Of a DNA stretch of 22,308 nt, positions 21,096-22,308 are shown one piece after another (within the stretch, counting starts at the first letter, position 1; each line of letters opens with the position of its first letter). Source of the stretch: CAZNQW01 sp964575225 (GTDB lineage: Bacteria > Chloroflexota > Anaerolineae > JAAYZQ01); assembly GCA_964575225.1 (NCBI GenBank), contig CAZNQW010000036.1, positions 1-22,308 of the forward strand, written 5' to 3'. The translations under genes and the position numbers were made by a program. The notes under the pieces are model-generated. The model saw only the letters and a program-made list of their open reading frames with translations. It did not search any database and was not told the origin of the DNA.

Positions 21096-21110
21096 CTCCA
21101 TCGGTGCGCC
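21076..21110 (+). other. Hairpin spanning the stop codon of the zinc-ribbon gene
   Basis: GGCGCACCGAT (21076-21086) and ATCGGTGCGCC (21100-21110) make a perfect 11-bp stem whose 13-nt loop contains the stop codon. No T-run follows. It lies between two genes likely to be co-transcribed and could tune their ratio. Confidence 0.6.
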
Positions 21111-21191
21111 AAGGCAGAGCAGGTTGCTGCAGTATCGTGATAGAGGACCCCTGTGAATCTTGCCGTGGTTCGATTTTCGGAGGAATAAGCC

Positions 21192-22202
21192 ATGAAGACC
21201 GGGCGTGTGCGCAGAAAAGACGAGTCGGTCCCCGAAGGGACCGGACCGGCGGAGGAGGTCGCCCCTCAGGACTTGGGGCCGGCGCCCGTCGCTGAAAGCT
21301 CGGGATTTGTGCGGCCCCAGGGCGCAGTGAGTCCCTCGGGCCCTGCAGGGACGGGTGCCGGGCAGGGTAAATCGACCCTCGCCATTCTTGCCGTGATAGG
21401 CGTGATCCTGGCCTGTCTTGTGATCTTTTTCCTGGTTGCGCTGGGCGGCGGAACCGACGAGTGGGTCGAGGTCACCCGCGCCAACGGAACCTGGACTTCA
21501 ACCCTGGTGGTCTTGGGGCCGCAGGTTCAGGTTCAAGAGCGGTGGGAGGCCGATTGTACCCGTGAGGCCAACGCCGTGGTCCGCGCCGGGTCGTGCATCC
21601 AAAAGCCTGCCGACACCTATCAGGACCGGGTGGTGGAAGACTATGAGGAATTTGCCTACGAAATCTATTACGACGAGACGTGGGATCAAACCTACCAGGC
21701 GCAGGGGGTCGATTTTGTTCAGATCGGCCTGGGGTCGGACGATTGGTGGGAGGACAACCTGCACTATACGCGCCAGGAAATTTTGGATCGAGATACCTGC
21801 CAACTCACCAACTATGCCGTGTGGGTGGACGATCCCGCCGATACCTCTCAGGAAATCGAGGTCTATTTGTCGCAGTGCGAGGTGTGGGACCACATGGTGG
21901 TTCAGGAACGGGTGTACGATCAGGGGCTCTGGTGCTTGTGTGATGTGACGACGCTGGCTCAGATCGGGCAGCAGACCGAACAAGGCGCCGGGCTCAACGT
22001 GCTGTGGCCCAGCCCCGGTGTGCCCGAGGGGGGCCAGACCCAGAGCGCCTTCACGGGGCAGGTCACCTTTTTGGGAGGGGATTACAGCTATACGGTGACG
22101 ACCGACGACCTCAATCAGTACCAGGATTATCTTTCCAGTACCTATTACATCGGCCTGAAGGACGGCAAACCTGTGTCCGTCAGCAAGAACCCCCGAGATT
22201 GA
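21192..22202 (+). CDS. Single-pass membrane protein with large exterior domain, unknown function
   Basis: A 336-aa protein, not recognised. The N-terminal 60 residues are polar, charged and Gly/Pro-rich (probably cytoplasmic and disordered), followed by one membrane segment (about 62-85, AILAVIGVILACLVIFFLVAL). The remaining 250 residues are acidic and rich in Tyr, Trp and Asp (YEEFAYEIYYDETWDQTY, LGSDDWWEDNLHYT), with several cysteines that could pair outside the cell. It ends in a stretch with a beta-like pattern, VTFLGGDYSYTVTTDDLNQY. The ATG has GGAGG eight bases upstream. It lies 96 bp after the zinc-ribbon gene without a clear promoter, so the two probably form one unit. There is no enzyme motif that I can name. 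Confidence 0.85.
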   Translation: MKTGRVRRKDESVPEGTGPAEEVAPQDLGPAPVAESSGFVRPQGAVSPSGPAGTGAGQGKSTLAILAVIGVILACLVIFFLVALGGGTDEWVEVTRANGTWTSTLVVLGPQVQVQERWEADCTREANAVVRAGSCIQKPADTYQDRVVEDYEEFAYEIYYDETWDQTYQAQGVDFVQIGLGSDDWWEDNLHYTRQEILDRDTCQLTNYAVWVDDPADTSQEIEVYLSQCEVWDHMVVQERVYDQGLWCLCDVTTLAQIGQQTEQGAGLNVLWPSPGVPEGGQTQSAFTGQVTFLGGDYSYTVTTDDLNQYQDYLSSTYYIGLKDGKPVSVSKNPRD

Positions 22203-22308
22203 TAGCGCATCTCTTTCGGAGGGAATCGTGAATTCGGCTGTTCCGTCGCCGTCGAGTTTTACGGGGTGATGGAGTGACTTTCACCCATGCTTAGGAGAGA
22301 CGGCCAAG
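22203..22308 (+). other. Right edge: 13-aa ORF and ribosome site of a following gene
   Basis: A GTG at 22228 with GGAGG about six bases upstream opens 13 codons and stops at 22267-22269 in GGGTGATGG, where TGA overlaps an ATG that itself stops after two codons. TAGGAGAG (22292-22299) near the end may be the ribosome site of a gene that begins outside the window. An ATG at 22288 also stays open to the edge. Confidence 0.35.

Overview
The window is a gene-dense, high-GC bacterial chromosome segment. No rRNA, CRISPR array, phage or transposase gene is visible. The content fits a Chloroflexota (Anaerolineae/Caldilineae-like) genome, probably thermophilic or of thermophilic ancestry. This is an inference from three things: a TtuB-TtuA tRNA s2T54 thiolation pair, a type-3 (archaeal/eukaryal-like) ProS, and a Pro/Thr-linker TolB-type propeller protein together with a NarL-type GAF kinase. 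No search was run, so the taxonomy is a suggestion only.

Layout. (1) 73-1628, plus: a DEAD-box RNA helicase with its own extended -10 promoter. (2) 1734-9488, minus: a seven-gene array read from right to left. It encodes a lipoprotein peptide-binding protein, two DppB/DppC-type permeases, an Amidohydrolase_2 enzyme, an SDR dehydrogenase, a prolidase-like amidohydrolase and a DmpA/P1-family aminopeptidase. It looks like an uptake-and-hydrolysis pathway for a peptide or amide; no ABC ATPase is encoded here. Far upstream (10046-10074) sits a perfect TTGACA-17-TATAAT promoter with a 16-bp palindrome on its start site, leaving a leader of about 550 nt. (3) 10307-12178, plus: tRNA-Gln, a CAT tRNA (Ile2 or Met), an HNH-domain protein and an RpiR-family regulator closed by a strong terminator. 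The regulator is the obvious local candidate to control the operon of region 2. (4) 12217-13323, minus: a membrane-anchored TolB-like beta-propeller. (5) 13671-14833, plus: ttuB-ttuA. (6) 14842-17614, minus: tRNA-Val(CAC) with promoter and terminator, then an orphan sensor kinase and a multi-pass membrane protein. (7) 17724-18001, plus: paired hairpins, a near-consensus promoter and a terminated transcript of about 185 nt (small RNA or 27-codon ORF), followed by a metallophosphoesterase and proS. (8) 20481-22202, plus: a zinc-ribbon protein with an effector-associated/death-like-domain-like segment, then a single-pass membrane protein with a large exterior domain.

Most promoters found here share a TGn extension in front of the -10 box and a 17-18 bp spacer. 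The peptide operon promoter instead lacks TGn, has perfect -35/-10 hexamers and carries an operator-like palindrome, which suggests strong but repressible expression. The least explained parts are the terminated small transcript at 17818-18001, the zinc-ribbon/membrane protein pair near the right end, and the regulated peptide/amide operon.
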